55,050 nucleotides of DNA from Pseudomonadota bacterium (GTDB taxonomy: Bacteria; Pseudomonadota; Gammaproteobacteria; Burkholderiales; Burkholderiaceae_E): positions 1 through 55,050 of the forward strand of contig JAKPAM010000268.1 of NCBI GenBank assembly GCA_029779435.1. Direction: 5' to 3'. Under the pieces are notes generated by a model. The model had not been told where the DNA came from. It saw nothing but the letters and a program-made list of their open reading frames with translations, and did no database searches. The translations under genes were made by a program, and so were the position numbers. Shown here piece after piece: positions 32,758 through 42,581 of the stretch. The stretch's first letter is position 1. Each line of letters begins with the position of its first letter.

Positions 32758-33756
32758 ATGTCTAGCTTCCTGTCCCCCCTTGGCCGGCTGGCCGGCGCCT
32801 GCTTCGCCGTCGCCGCGGCCCTGACCGCATCCGGCGCGTCGGCCCAGTCGTATCCGACGCGGCCGGTGTCGATCGTCGTGCCGTTCACGGCCGGCGGACC
32901 CACCGATACCGTCGCGCGCAACCTCGCCGACGCGATGACCAAGGCGATGCCCGGCGCCAACTTCATCGTCGAGAACCTGGGTGGTGGCGGCGGCACGATC
33001 GGTGCGGCCAAGGTGGCCAAGGCCACGCCCGACGGCTACATGCTGCTGCTGCACCACATCGGCATGTCGACCGCGCCCGCGCTGTACCGACGCCTGTCGT
33101 TCGATCCGCTGAAGGACTTCGAATACATCGGCCTGATCAACGAGGTGCCGATGACGTTCGTGACCAAGAACGATCTGCCGGTGAAGGCGATCGGCGAGCT
33201 GCCGGCGTACGTGAAGGCCCACGCGGACAAGGTGACGCTGGCCAACGCCGGCGTCGGGTCGGCGTCGCACCTGTGCGGGTTGCTGTTCATGTCGCAGATC
33301 GGCCAGAGCTTGACGACCGTGCCGTACAAGGGCGCCGCGCCGGCGATCACCGACCTGATCGGCGGGCAGGTCGACATGCTGTGCGACCAGACGACCAACA
33401 CGACGCAGCACATCAAGGCCGGCAAGATCCGCGCGCTGGCCGTGACCACGGACAAGCGTCTGTCGACGCTGCCCGACCTGCCGACGATGGCGGAGTCCGG
33501 ATTCAAGGGCTTCAACGTGTCGGTGTGGCACGCGCTGTACGCGCCGAAGGGCACGCCCAAGCCCGTCATCGACAAGCTGGTGGCAGCGTTGCAGGAAGGG
33601 CTGAAGAACCCCGAGCTGGGCAAGCGCTTCGCCGAACTGGGTACCGAGCCGGTCGCCAGCGATCGTGCCACGCCCGAGGCGCTGCACAAGTTCCTGGCGG
33701 CCGAGATCGACAAGTGGACGCCGATCATCCGCAAGGCCAACATCTACGCGGACTGA
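32758..33756 (+). CDS. Bug-family (TctC-like) periplasmic solute receptor
   Basis: A 332-residue precursor with a standard signal peptide (LAGACFAVAAALTASGASA, cut near residue 29). The family core is YPTRPVSIVVPFTAGGPTD, VENLGGGGG, TVPYKGAAPAITDLIGGQVDM and LPDLPTMAESG. GGAG lies eight bases before the ATG at 32758. It follows the tartrate dehydrogenase-like gene by 153 bp on the same strand and may capture its substrate. No membrane transport subunits are next to it. It is more distant from the three receptors at 7.7-12.7 kb than two of those are from each other. Confidence 0.92.
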   Translation: MSSFLSPLGRLAGACFAVAAALTASGASAQSYPTRPVSIVVPFTAGGPTDTVARNLADAMTKAMPGANFIVENLGGGGGTIGAAKVAKATPDGYMLLLHHIGMSTAPALYRRLSFDPLKDFEYIGLINEVPMTFVTKNDLPVKAIGELPAYVKAHADKVTLANAGVGSASHLCGLLFMSQIGQSLTTVPYKGAAPAITDLIGGQVDMLCDQTTNTTQHIKAGKIRALAVTTDKRLSTLPDLPTMAESGFKGFNVSVWHALYAPKGTPKPVIDKLVAALQEGLKNPELGKRFAELGTEPVASDRATPEALHKFLAAEIDKWTPIIRKANIYAD

Positions 33757-33804
33757 TCGCGCGGGCAGGGGGCGGCCGGGCGCGCGCGCAAGGGCCGGCC
33801 CGGA

Positions 33805-35061
33805 TCAGCCGCTGACGAAATAGGCCGGGCTCGCCATCAGGCGCGCGACGAGTTCGGTCTGCCGGTTGGTGCCGGTCTTGCCGAACAGGCTCTTGAGCTG
33901 GGTGAGGATCGTATGCGCCGACACTTCGCGTTCGACGGCGATCTCGTCGAGCGTCGCGCCTCGGCACAGCGCGACGGCCAACTGCGCCTCGGCGGCGGTC
34001 AGGCCGAACATCCGGCGCACGCGATCGGGCGCCAGGCGCGGCAACTGCTCGGGGTCGAACACATAGACCAGCGCCGCGCCATGCGGCCAGGTCTGCGCGT
34101 GCGGCGGTGACCGCAGCGGCGAGATCAGCAGCGACAGCGCGGCGCGGCCGCTACGCGGCAGGCGCAGCACGTCGTCCAACGGCAGGTCCTCGCCGCGGCT
34201 GATCCGGATCGCGTTGCCGATCGCGAATTGCAGCCGCAGGTGCACGTCGCGATCGCGCGCGACCAGCATGCCGCGATCGAGCCGCAGCGGCGAATCGGGC
34301 TCGGCCAGCAGCGCCGCGGCCCGCTGGTTGACGTACGTCACGAGGTTCTGCTCGTCGAGCAGCAGCGTCGGTGCAGCGGGAATTTCGAGTCCGCCCGCCA
34401 GCAGGCTCTGGCCGTGTTCGAGCTCGCCGAGCCGCTGGCGCATCCGCAGCGCTCGCTGCAGGTGCGGCATCAGACGATCCATCCATCGCAGTTCGATCGG
34501 CCGGAACGGGGGTTGCGCGTCGCTGCGCTGCACGACCAGTTGCGTGACCCACTCGTTCTCGGCGAGTACCAGCGTGCCGGCCGCGTAGCGCACGCCCTGG
34601 GGCGTCAGCCATTCGCGAAAGAACCGCGACTGCTCGAAATCGACGCCCGCGGGCGGCAGGTCCAGGTTGCTGGCCAGGAAACCGGCGCGCGGCGGGGCCA
34701 GCAGCAACTGCACGAAGATGTCGTCGCGGCCGATGTCCAGCGCGTAGCGGCGCAGCCACTCGTCCTCGATGCCGGTCACCCACATCGTCTTGAGCGCCTG
34801 GGTCGGGCCGTGCGTGGTGAAAAGGATCGCCGACTTGCAGTCCATGCAGTCGACCAGCGCTTCGACGAAGCGCTGGAACCCGGCCGGCGACAGCACGCCG
34901 TCGTACAGATGGGCCAACAGCGTATCGCTCCAGGCGGGCAGCGGGTCCGCATCGCCGTCTTGGTCCAGCGGCGAACGAGGTCGATGGTCAAGGGAGGAGG
35001 TTGTCGATTCCGGCTGGTGCGTGTCGGCTTGGTCGCCGGTCTCCTCGAAGCGCTCTGGCAT
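33805..35061 (-). CDS. LuxR-family transcriptional regulator
   Basis: A 418-residue regulator. A long N-terminal sensor region (PAS/GAF-like by position, not identified by motif) precedes a C-terminal LuxR helix-turn-helix: FGLTAAEAQLAVALCRGATLDEIAVEREVSAHTILTQLKSLFGKTGTNRQTELVARL. The start is uncertain. ATG 35061 is preferred by length, and a TATACT-like -10 lies upstream of it (complement of ~35094-35099). ATG at 35118 or 35136 is possible; the longer frame is spurious. It is divergent from the large lipoprotein gene, a plausible target. Confidence 0.87.
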   Translation of the reverse strand: MPERFEETGDQADTHQPESTTSSLDHRPRSPLDQDGDADPLPAWSDTLLAHLYDGVLSPAGFQRFVEALVDCMDCKSAILFTTHGPTQALKTMWVTGIEDEWLRRYALDIGRDDIFVQLLLAPPRAGFLASNLDLPPAGVDFEQSRFFREWLTPQGVRYAAGTLVLAENEWVTQLVVQRSDAQPPFRPIELRWMDRLMPHLQRALRMRQRLGELEHGQSLLAGGLEIPAAPTLLLDEQNLVTYVNQRAAALLAEPDSPLRLDRGMLVARDRDVHLRLQFAIGNAIRISRGEDLPLDDVLRLPRSGRAALSLLISPLRSPPHAQTWPHGAALVYVFDPEQLPRLAPDRVRRMFGLTAAEAQLAVALCRGATLDEIAVEREVSAHTILTQLKSLFGKTGTNRQTELVARLMASPAYFVSG

Positions 35062-35275
35062 GAGTCGTGATGCGTCGTGGCGTTTGTTCGCAGAAGTATA
35101 GCGACCGCCGTTCGTCATCCGGTGCTCAACGGCCATGCGGCCAGGCCGTCTGGTTTCCGACGAACGGTGCGAGGTGTTTTTGCACTTACCTCGAACGAGT
35201 GAAGCGTGCGGCGGGAGCGGCGCCCTACAGTCGGCGGACCATTTGGCTCCACCTGTGCAAAGGGAAGTGAAAAAG

Positions 35276-37447
35276 ATGACATCGCACGGCTCGCTCGACT
35301 CCTCCCGCCAACCGTCGCCGGCCTCCCGCGCGCCAGTTGCGCGCCCCCTGCCGGACGCCGCCCCGGCGACTTCCTCCAACGCCAGCCGGTCGCGCATGCC
35401 GCGGTCGGCGATCGGCCTGGCCGCCGCGCTGATCTGTTCGGGCCTGCTGGTGGCCTGTGGCGGAGGTGGTGGTGGCGATGGTGGCAGCGGCAATGGCCCG
35501 CTGACGGACGCAACGCTTCCCGGCGATCAAGGCAACGTCAACGTCGATCCGCCGGCGGCGACGATGGCGTCCGTGCCCGTGACCGTCATCGACGGCCCGA
35601 TCAAGAACGCGGTGGTCTGCCTGGACGTGAACCTGAACGGCGGCTGCGATGCCGATGAGCCGACCGGCAAGACCGGCGACGATGGCAAGGTGACGCTGCA
35701 GGTGCCGCAGGCCGACGTCGGCAAGTACCCGATCGTGGCCGTCGTCGGCACCGATGCGGTCGACCGCGACCATGGCCCGGTCACGCAGCCGTTCACGATG
35801 CGTGCGCCGGCCAGCCGGACCAGCATCGTCAGTCCGCTGACCACGCTGGTGCAGGCGCAGGTCGACGCGGCTGGCGTCAGCGTCGATCAGGCGGCGGCGC
35901 TCGTGCAGTCGCAACTGGGACTGAGCCAGTCGGTGTTCACGGATTTCACCGCGGGCACCGATGCGGAATCGACGCAGGCCGGCAATACCGCGCGGCTGCT
36001 CGTCGTCGTCACCCAGCAGCAGAACGAGGCGTTGAAGGCCGCCATCGGGACGACCGACAGCAGCGGCTCGACGATCTCGCAACGGGATTTGAACGCGGCG
36101 ATCGCGCAGGCGCTGCTGGGCATCCTGCCGTCGCTGGCCGATACCCTCGCCGCGCAACTGGATGCGTCGCCGGCGGATGTGTCGGCCGCGATCGCCAGTG
36201 CGGCGTCGAGCCTGGTCGGCGACTCGCCGCTGTCGGCGCAGACGGTCGCCGCCGTGGTCGGCAGCAACAAGATGATCGAGCAGGAGGCGTCGTCATCGTC
36301 GGGCAGCTCCGCGCCGGCGCCGGTGGCGGGCTGGAACGTGCGCTGGTTCCAGTTCACGGACGTCGATACGTGGTTCGTGCGTGCGAACGCGACGTCGGCC
36401 GAGCAGGCGGTGCCCGATGCCGACGGCCTGCTGCGCTTCTCCGATTTCCGCGAACGCAAGAACGGCGCCGGCAGCGATAGCGAGGTGTGGGGCGAGAGTC
36501 CCAGCTGGGGGCGCAGCGATCTCTATTGGACCGGTAGCGAGTGGTGGAACTGCCCGACCGACTTCGAGCACACGATGACGCCGCGCGACGCCAACGGCGT
36601 GTCGCAGGCAACGTACTGCAAGACGATCCAGACGACGTCCAAGCGTGGTACGCGCGATATCGGCGGGCAGAAGATGGTCGACGTCGTGACGGAGATCCGC
36701 GCGTATCCGCTGCAGGATCCGTTCGGCCTGAGCTACGGCGGTTGGGCCGACTGGGGACCGAATCCCGGTTCGGGCGTGCTCGGCACGGCGACCTTCCCGC
36801 AGGGATCGAAGCTGTACTTCCAGAGCTTCAGCGATACCGCTTACCCCTATGCGTACAACCCGGCCGATCCGAATGCCGTGCTGAACGTGTTCAAGGACGA
36901 TTCGGTGGGCGGCACCGGGTGTGCCAACACCCCGGTCGGCGCCAATGCCGCGTCGCTCGACGAGATCGTCGCGCACAGCGGCGGCGTGCCTTGCGCGTAT
37001 GAGCCGTCGACGGCGACCGGCGCGCGCAACGAATGGTGGGGCAACAGCACGGTCCGCGTCGCGGTTCTGAACGACGCCGTGACGCCGGCCAGTACGTTCT
37101 ACAGCGCCAACCTGGACGTGCGCGTCGCGCTCGATGCGAATGGCACCGCGCGTTTCTTCACCTGTTCGATGCGCGCGTCCAACGGCTCGCCGCGCAACTG
37201 CGACCCGGCATCCACCGGCAGCTACAAGGTCGAGACGCTGGCCGACGCCTCCCGAGTGATGCGCTTCTCGGGTCTGCCGTCGCAGTTGAGCGGGCTGGCC
37301 TTCGAGCGGATCCTCGTCGAGCGCGGCGGCAAGGTGTATCTCGGTGCCCGCACCAAGAACACTTCCGGCCAATCGATCCGCATGAACGACGTGGCCGCGA
37401 AGGCGATGTTCATCCAGCTCGGCCTGCCGCAACTGGCCGAGGATTGA
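35276..37447 (+). CDS. Large lipoprotein of unknown function
   Basis: A 723-residue predicted lipoprotein with lipobox LLVAC followed by a Gly-rich tether ([11 protein letters not shown]). An N-terminal beta-sandwich-like domain starts [33 protein letters not shown], with Asp-rich possible calcium sites, and a helical Ala/Gln-rich section follows. The C-terminal ~380 residues are aromatic-rich and contain six Cys (NCPTDFE, TYCKT, GTGCANT, VPCAYE, FTCSMR, NCDPA), possibly three disulfides. The start at 35276 adds 40 disordered residues; ATG 35396 would give a textbook short lipoprotein signal. I do not recognise the family. Confidence 0.8.
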   Translation: MTSHGSLDSSRQPSPASRAPVARPLPDAAPATSSNASRSRMPRSAIGLAAALICSGLLVACGGGGGGDGGSGNGPLTDATLPGDQGNVNVDPPAATMASVPVTVIDGPIKNAVVCLDVNLNGGCDADEPTGKTGDDGKVTLQVPQADVGKYPIVAVVGTDAVDRDHGPVTQPFTMRAPASRTSIVSPLTTLVQAQVDAAGVSVDQAAALVQSQLGLSQSVFTDFTAGTDAESTQAGNTARLLVVVTQQQNEALKAAIGTTDSSGSTISQRDLNAAIAQALLGILPSLADTLAAQLDASPADVSAAIASAASSLVGDSPLSAQTVAAVVGSNKMIEQEASSSSGSSAPAPVAGWNVRWFQFTDVDTWFVRANATSAEQAVPDADGLLRFSDFRERKNGAGSDSEVWGESPSWGRSDLYWTGSEWWNCPTDFEHTMTPRDANGVSQATYCKTIQTTSKRGTRDIGGQKMVDVVTEIRAYPLQDPFGLSYGGWADWGPNPGSGVLGTATFPQGSKLYFQSFSDTAYPYAYNPADPNAVLNVFKDDSVGGTGCANTPVGANAASLDEIVAHSGGVPCAYEPSTATGARNEWWGNSTVRVAVLNDAVTPASTFYSANLDVRVALDANGTARFFTCSMRASNGSPRNCDPASTGSYKVETLADASRVMRFSGLPSQLSGLAFERILVERGGKVYLGARTKNTSGQSIRMNDVAAKAMFIQLGLPQLAED

Positions 37448-37482
37448 GCCGGGGGGCCGGGGCGCCGCATTATCATGGCGGC

Positions 37483-38547
37483 ATGAACACGCCCTCCACC
37501 CTGACCCTGCGCCGCCCCGACGACTGGCACCTGCATCTTCGCGATGGCCAGGCGCTCGAGGCGGTGATCGCCGCGAGCGCCGCGCAGTTCAAGCGCGCGA
37601 TCGTGATGCCGAACCTCAAGCCGCCGGTGACGACGGTCGCCCAGGCCCGCGCGTACAGCGACCGCATCGTCGCCGCGCTGCCGGCCGGGTCGGATTTCGA
37701 GCCGCTGATGACGCTGTACCTGACCGACCGGACCGCGGCCGCCGAGATCGACGCGGCCGCAGCCGACGGGCTGGTCAAGGCCGTCAAGCTGTATCCGGCC
37801 GGCGCCACCACGAACTCGGACGCCGGCGTCACCGACATGCGCCACGTGCGTCCGGTGCTCGAAGCGATGCAGCGGGTCGGCATGCCGCTGCTCGTGCACG
37901 GCGAGGTCACCGACCCGGCCGTCGACCTGTTCGACCGCGAGGCGCGTTTCATCGACGAGGTGATGATCCCGCTGCGGCGTGATTTTCCGCAGCTCAAGGT
38001 CGTCTTCGAACACATCACCACGCGCGAGGCCGCGCAGTACGTCGCGCAGGCCGACGGCCCGATCGCCGCGACGGTGACCGCGCACCATCTGCTGTACAAC
38101 CGCAACGCGATCTTCGTCGGCGGCGTGCGGCCGCACTGGTACTGCCTGCCGGTGCTCAAGCGCGAGACGCACCGCCGGGCGCTGCTCGACGCGGTGGCCG
38201 GCGGCAGCCCGCGCTTCTTCCTGGGGACCGACAGCGCGCCGCACGCGCAGCGGCTGAAGGAACACGCGGCCGGTTGCGCCGGGTGCTACACGGCACCGCA
38301 TGCGCTCGAGCTGTACGCGACCGCATTCGAGATGGCCGGCGCACTGGAGCACCTCGAGGCGTTCGCCAGCGAGCGCGGGCCCGACTTCTACGGCTTGCCG
38401 CGCAACGAAGGCACGGTCACGCTCGTGCGGGAGACGTGGACGATTCCCGAAAGCCTGCCGTTCGGGCTCGATCGCATCGTGCCGCTGGCGGGCGGCGAGA
38501 CCTTGCCATGGCGGATGGTCGCTGGTTCGACCCCTATCGCGCGCTGA
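37483..38547 (+). CDS. pyrC: Dihydroorotase
   Basis: A 354-residue class II dihydroorotase for pyrimidine synthesis (carbamoyl-aspartate to dihydroorotate). It has the zinc ligands H16 and H18 in [10 protein letters not shown], the carboxylated Lys in [13 protein letters not shown], His in LLVHGEV and FEHITT, and the catalytic Asp in GTDSAPH. The ending [21 protein letters not shown] is family-typical. The ATG at 37483 is the only start that matches. It overlaps the downstream DUF3025 gene by 40 bp, so the two are probably co-translated. Confidence 0.96.
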   Translation: MNTPSTLTLRRPDDWHLHLRDGQALEAVIAASAAQFKRAIVMPNLKPPVTTVAQARAYSDRIVAALPAGSDFEPLMTLYLTDRTAAAEIDAAAADGLVKAVKLYPAGATTNSDAGVTDMRHVRPVLEAMQRVGMPLLVHGEVTDPAVDLFDREARFIDEVMIPLRRDFPQLKVVFEHITTREAAQYVAQADGPIAATVTAHHLLYNRNAIFVGGVRPHWYCLPVLKRETHRRALLDAVAGGSPRFFLGTDSAPHAQRLKEHAAGCAGCYTAPHALELYATAFEMAGALEHLEAFASERGPDFYGLPRNEGTVTLVRETWTIPESLPFGLDRIVPLAGGETLPWRMVAGSTPIAR

Positions 38548-39359
38548 TCACCGAGGCGGGCCTGCCGGATGATGATCCGCGGGCCGGCTGGCTGGTCCGG
38601 TTGAACGCGCTGGCGAGCGCCCGCGGCCTGCGCAACGCGCGCGGGCTGCCGATGCGCTTCGAGCCGGCCGGGCCGATGCCGGCCAACGCTTATGAATCGA
38701 CGATCGCCGAGACCGGCTGCGTCCCGACCCGCCTGGGCGGCCAGGATGCCTGGCACGACTACTTCAACGCGCTGGTGTGGCTGCGCTTTCCGGCGATCAA
38801 GCAGCGGCTGAACGCGCTGCAGGCGGAGGCGATCGCCACGGCGGCGGGTGTGGTCGCCGAGCCGCCGGGGGATCCGTCGGCCGGACCGGGAGCGCAGGCG
38901 GATCCCGGGTTGCCCGGCAGGGTCGACATCGACCCGGGCGGACGGTCGCGCGGAAGGCTGCGCGACATGCTGACGCTGTTCGACGAGAGCGCGGCGCTGG
39001 TGCTGACCGACGATCCGCGCTGCCGTGACGACCTGCGCGGCTTCGCGTGGACCTCGCTGTTCGTCGAACGTCGGGCGGCCTGGCGGCACGGGGTGCAGCC
39101 GATCGTCGTCGGCCATGCATTGCTGCTCAAGCTGTGGCGTCCGTACAAGGCGATCTGCGCGCAGGCATGGCTGGCGCCGGCCGCCGCGTCGTTGGACGAC
39201 GCCGATCGCGCGGTGGCGGCTTCGTTGACCGTCGACCGCCTGGCGCCGGGGTGCCTGACGCCGCTGCCGGTGCTCGGTGTGCCGGGGTGGTGGCCGGCCA
39301 ACGAGCAGGCCGGCTTCTACGCCGATGCGGCGGTGTTTCGCGCGGGGCGCCGGCGCTGA
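38508..39359 (+). CDS. DUF3025 family protein
   Basis: A 283-residue cytoplasmic protein of a family commonly found after pyrC in Burkholderiales. Recognisable segments are [50 protein letters not shown] and [15 protein letters not shown]. Biochemical role unknown. It starts inside pyrC (40-bp overlap) in another frame. Its last 43 bp overlap the convergent FimV-like gene. Confidence 0.88.
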   Translation: MADGRWFDPYRALITEAGLPDDDPRAGWLVRLNALASARGLRNARGLPMRFEPAGPMPANAYESTIAETGCVPTRLGGQDAWHDYFNALVWLRFPAIKQRLNALQAEAIATAAGVVAEPPGDPSAGPGAQADPGLPGRVDIDPGGRSRGRLRDMLTLFDESAALVLTDDPRCRDDLRGFAWTSLFVERRAAWRHGVQPIVVGHALLLKLWRPYKAICAQAWLAPAAASLDDADRAVAASLTVDRLAPGCLTPLPVLGVPGWWPANEQAGFYADAAVFRAGRRR

Positions 39360-39961
39360 ACGTCGGGGCGGCTGCCGCGCGCGGCCGGCGCGGCGTGGCG
39401 CGCGTCGGGCGCCACGACGGTCGTCATGCCGTCGCCGCCGGGTGCCGCCTGACCGGGCGGGATGCCCAGCGTGAAGCGGCCGGGCGCCGAGCGATCGTCG
39501 TGCACGACCAGTTCCAACGTGACCCGGCCCGCATCGATGATCTCGCGCGATTGCAATACCAGGTAGCGGCCGTTGGCCGGCTGCGCGATCGACATGTCGG
39601 CCGGCGACAGGCTGCTCAGGCCGCCATCGACACGGATTTCCCGGATGCTGAAGCGGGTGACGCTCGGCTGTTCGCCGCGCGCCAGCGTGTACGGCACTTC
39701 GATCTTGAGCCGCTGCCCGCTCTGCGACAGCACCTGGGGCGAGCCGAACTCGACGGCGGCGGCCGGTGCAGCCCAGAAGGCGGAGAGGGCCAGCAGCGCG
39801 GCGGCGGAGCCGGTCCGCCTCCACGATGCTGCGGCCCGGGGGGCGGACGGCGGGCGACCCGGGGTCGGACAGACGAAGGACGAAGCGGCGGACGGACGAA
39901 GAGCGGACATGGGAGACGGCATCCGGGACGGTGACGTGCCGACTGTAGTGAGCCGGTCCAT
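39317..39961 (-). CDS. Exported FimV-like beta-domain protein
   Basis: About 214 residues, start uncertain (39961, 39922 or 39910; none has a good ribosome site). A Pro/Ser/Arg-rich leader precedes a signal (AAALLALSAFWAAPAAA). The mature N-terminus VEFGSPQVLSQSGQRLKIEVPYTL and the segment GRYLVLQSREIIDAGRVTLELVVHDD follow the pattern of the FimV N-terminal periplasmic domain (adhesion/secretion-linked in pseudomonads and Burkholderiales). There is no LysM or TPR region, so it is a stand-alone domain. It runs opposite to and just upstream of rnpB. Confidence 0.65.
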   Translation of the reverse strand: MDRLTTVGTSPSRMPSPMSALRPSAASSFVCPTPGRPPSAPRAAASWRRTGSAAALLALSAFWAAPAAAVEFGSPQVLSQSGQRLKIEVPYTLARGEQPSVTRFSIREIRVDGGLSSLSPADMSIAQPANGRYLVLQSREIIDAGRVTLELVVHDDRSAPGRFTLGIPPGQAAPGGDGMTTVVAPDARHAAPAARGSRPDVQRRRPARNTAASA

Positions 39962-39993
39962 GCCATGGGGCGACGACCCGATGGGCGGAGCCG

Positions 39994-40024
39994 TTGGCCG
40001 CGGGACGGCGGCGCGATCTACAAT
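39994..40024 (+). promoter_or_regulatory. Promoter of rnpB
   Basis: TACAAT (40019-40024) is a good -10 box seven bases before the predicted RNA 5' end. TTGGCC (39994-39999) is the best -35 match but the spacer is 19 bp, longer than ideal. Confidence 0.5.
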
Positions 40025-40031
40025 GGCGGTC

Positions 40032-40446
40032 GGGAAGCGGACCAGATGGTCGCGGAGCGGTGCGGTGACGCGCCGATCCGAGGAAGGTCCGGACTCCACA
40101 GGACGGGATGCTGGCTAACGGCCAGGCGCAGCAGGCCGAAAGGCTCAAGGCGACGGAAAGTGGAACAGAGAGCAGACCGCCCCGGCCGGCAACGGCCGAG
40201 GCAAGGGTGAAACGGTGAGGTAAGAGCTCACCGCGGCCGTGGCGACACGGCTGGCACGCCAAACCCCATCCGGAGCAACTCCAAATAGGCACGCGCGCGG
40301 TCGACGGTTCGTCCGTCGCCGCACCGGTGGTCCGCCGGGGCGTGCGGGTAGGGGGCTCGAGCGGCCGGGTAACCGGCCGCCTAGAGGAATGACCATCATG
40401 CCGGCTTCGGCCGGCACACAGAATCCGGCCTATCGGTCCGCTTCCC
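40032..40446 (+). ncRNA. rnpB: RNase P RNA (class A)
   Basis: The catalytic RNA of RNase P, which matures tRNA 5' ends. The ends pair as P1 (GGGAAGCGGACC at 40032-40043 with 40435-40446). Conserved parts visible: GAGGAAGGTCCGGACTCCAC (CR-I), GCTGGCTAACGGCCAGG, ACAGAGAGCAGACCGCC, GGTAAGAGCTCACCG and ACAGAATCCGGCCTAT (CR-V). The P4 helix carries two compensated changes relative to E. coli (40086/40430 and 40093/40424), and the bulged U at 40088 is kept. Length about 415 nt, normal for class A. Confidence 0.96.
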
Positions 40447-40490
40447 CCCTCGGGCTCCGCAGATCCCGATGATCATGGGCCGAAGCGCCA

Positions 40491-40512
40491 GCCTCGCCCT
40501 TCAGGGCGAGGC
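40491..40512 (+). terminator. Hairpin downstream of rnpB
   Basis: GCCTCGCCCT (40491-40500) and AGGGCGAGGC (40503-40512) are perfect complements around two bases; in RNA the loop would open to four or more. No T-run follows. It is the most likely 3' processing or termination signal of rnpB. Confidence 0.45.
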
Positions 40513-41001
40513 CGGGCATGGCTACCCCTTTGATACCGAAGGCGCTCCCGCTCCCGCGGAGCGTCGGGCGCTCGCCTTGCTTTTCGCGGCCCGCCCGCAT
40601 TACGGCGTCGGTTGTGTCGAAATGTCGCGCCGCCGCCTCGCCAACCCCGCCTTTCGACCCCCGGCAACGACCGTTCGTCGGCCGGCCGACGGCCGTTCGG
40701 CACCCGCCGGGGACGGGTCGGACCCGTCAGGGTCGCGGTGGATCGGGTCGAATCTCGATTTGCACCCTAAAGGAACGTCAAAAAAGCGCGAACTCCTGCT
40801 CGAAAATTGATCAAACGTCCCCTTTGGGGTGATGTGCTGCCACCGATTTGCGCCTTCCGTCATTGGTTTGCGGGAGAGTGTGCATGTTTCACATAAATAA
40901 GGCCCCGTAGGGTACTAATTCTTATCTATTTTATGAAATCCTCTGTTTTGAGGAGTTTTCGCTAAGTGCTTGTCCCGCCAAGGGAAAATGCCCGCGCCAA
41001 C
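40513..41001. other. Non-coding stretch between rnpB and the dcw promoter
   Basis: No reading frame here looks like a protein. From about 40740 the sequence becomes clearly richer in A/T than the rest of the window (for example around 40790-40815 and 40885-40945). A weak stem TCCTC/GAGGA with a GTTTT tail lies at 40939-40959. The region probably holds further dcw promoters or a leader, but I cannot define them. Confidence 0.5.
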
Positions 41002-41030
41002 TTGACCCTGCCGACTGATTTACGTAAAGT
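41002..41030 (+). promoter_or_regulatory. Promoter of the dcw cluster
   Basis: TTGACC (41002-41007) and TAAAGT (41025-41030) are separated by 17 bp and face mraZ, leaving a leader of about 105 nt. The -10 box overlaps the first MraZ box, giving a simple repression geometry. Confidence 0.7.
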
Positions 41031-41063
41031 GGGGTCAAGTGGTTTGAAAGTGGCACGAAGTGG
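41027..41063 (+). promoter_or_regulatory. Four phased MraZ-binding boxes
   Basis: AAGTGG occurs four times at 41027, 41037, 41048 and 41058, with 10/11/10-bp spacing, that is, one per helical turn. MraZ is known to bind direct GTGG-type repeats upstream of its own gene and repress the dcw operon. The position over the -10 and start site fits autoregulation. Confidence 0.8.
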
Positions 41064-41141
41064 CACAAATACCCGGCTCAACAGCCCCGGGTGCCGCCTT
41101 TTTGCTTCCCCCCTGCTTCTTCTCCTCCATGCGTCTGGGTC

Positions 41142-41579
41142 ATGCTCAAAGGTCGGTCCGAGCTCTCGCTGGATGTCAAAGGCCGCATGGCAATGCCGGC
41201 CAGGCATCGGGCTGCGCTGATCGACCCGGAGACCGGCCGTAGCGTCGTCGTGACCACCGTGCATCCACGGGGGTTTCTCGTGATCTATCCGTATCGCGTC
41301 TGGCTCGGCGTCGTCGCCAGGCTCGAGGCGTTGTCCGATGAGCAAGGCCGCGAGTTGCGCCGCGGGATGATCGGCAACGCGCACGAGGACGAACTGGATG
41401 GCAGCGGCCGGATCCTGATCACGCCGGAGTTGCGGGACGAAGGGGGAATCGAGAAGGAGGTCACGCTGGTCGGGGTCGGCAACAGCTTCGAGTTATGGCC
41501 GACGCCCGCGTACCGGGAACAGCGGGCCAAGGACCGGGAGAAGCTGGCGGCAGCCGATCTGTCCGGCATTTCGCTCTGA
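41142..41579 (+). CDS. mraZ: Transcriptional regulator MraZ
   Basis: A 145-residue protein with two SpoVT-AbrB-like halves forming a ring-shaped DNA-binding oligomer. The first copy contains LKGRSELSLDVKGRMAMPARHR, the second DELDGSGRILITPELR. It is first in the dcw cluster and autoregulates through the upstream boxes. The start at 41142 gives the conserved N-terminus, though no ribosome site is evident; the longer frame is not credible. The gene ends 21 bp before rsmH. Confidence 0.94.
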   Translation: MLKGRSELSLDVKGRMAMPARHRAALIDPETGRSVVVTTVHPRGFLVIYPYRVWLGVVARLEALSDEQGRELRRGMIGNAHEDELDGSGRILITPELRDEGGIEKEVTLVGVGNSFELWPTPAYREQRAKDREKLAAADLSGISL

Positions 41580-41600
41580 GCACGGGCGGAGCGTCGGGGC

Positions 41601-42581
41601 ATGGCGGGGCAGGGCGATGGGCACCGGGCGGTGCTGTTGGAGCAGGCGGTGGCCGCATTGGCGGTGCGGCCGGACGGGGTGTACGTGGATGGCACGTTCG
41701 GGCGGGGCGGGCATAGCGCCGCGATCCGGGCGAGGTTGGGTGAGGCGGGGTGCCTGGTCGCGATAGACCGGGATCCCGAGGCGGTCAGGGTGGGACGGCA
41801 GTGGGCGGCGCAGTCGCCCGGGGCGGGGCGGGTCGTCATCGAGCATGCATGGTTCTCGCGGTTCGGCGAAGTGCTGGACGCGCATGGACTGGCGCAGATC
41901 GATGGCCTGCTGCTCGACCTGGGCGTGTCGTCGCCTCAACTCGACGATCCGTCGCGTGGATTCAGCTTTCGGGACGATGGGCCTCTCGACATGCGCATGG
42001 ATACGACGCGTGGCGAGTCGGCCCGGCAGTGGTTGTTGCGGGCGACCGTGCAGGAAATCAGAGAGGCGCTGAAGGACTATGGGGAAGAACGGTTTGCTCT
42101 TCAGATTGCAGAGGCGATTGATGCTCGCCGCCAAGCCGCCGGTCAGGACGCTTTCCAGACCACCGGAGAGCTTGCCCGTCTCGTGGCGGACGTCTACGTC
42201 CGCCGCCAGAAGCGGCCGGAGGTGGGCAAGAACCCGGCCACCCGCGCCTTTCAGGCTATACGGATTCTCGTCAATCAAGAGCTTGCGGAACTCCAAATCG
42301 TACTAGAGCAGGGCGTGGCGCGCTTGCGCCCGGGAGGTCGCCTCGTGGTGATCAGCTTTCATTCGATCGAGGACCGCATGGTCAAGCAATTCATTCATCG
42401 AGAGTCCGGTCGCGACGCGCCTCGCGATCCGATCATGGGCACGCCGATCCATGCGCGCCCGCCCCGCCTCAAACCGGTCGCGCGGGTGCTGCCCGGCGCC
42501 GATGAGGTCCGTGGCAATCCGCGCGCACGGTCGGCCGTGATGCGCGTGGCCGAAAGATTGGACGAAAGGGGGGCCGCATGA
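41601..42581 (+). CDS. rsmH: 16S rRNA (cytosine1402-N4)-methyltransferase
   Basis: A 326-residue SAM-dependent methyltransferase (formerly MraW) acting on the ribosomal P site. Motifs: [13 protein letters not shown]-binding [55 protein letters not shown] and [15 protein letters not shown]. The TGA overlaps the ftsL ATG (ATGA). Confidence 0.96.
   Translation: MAGQGDGHRAVLLEQAVAALAVRPDGVYVDGTFGRGGHSAAIRARLGEAGCLVAIDRDPEAVRVGRQWAAQSPGAGRVVIEHAWFSRFGEVLDAHGLAQIDGLLLDLGVSSPQLDDPSRGFSFRDDGPLDMRMDTTRGESARQWLLRATVQEIREALKDYGEERFALQIAEAIDARRQAAGQDAFQTTGELARLVADVYVRRQKRPEVGKNPATRAFQAIRILVNQELAELQIVLEQGVARLRPGGRLVVISFHSIEDRMVKQFIHRESGRDAPRDPIMGTPIHARPPRLKPVARVLPGADEVRGNPRARSAVMRVAERLDERGAA

Noticed and set aside
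40469..40810. 113-codon frame between rnpB and mraZ
   Set aside because: No ribosome site, no family-like sequence, and it spans the rnpB 3' hairpin.
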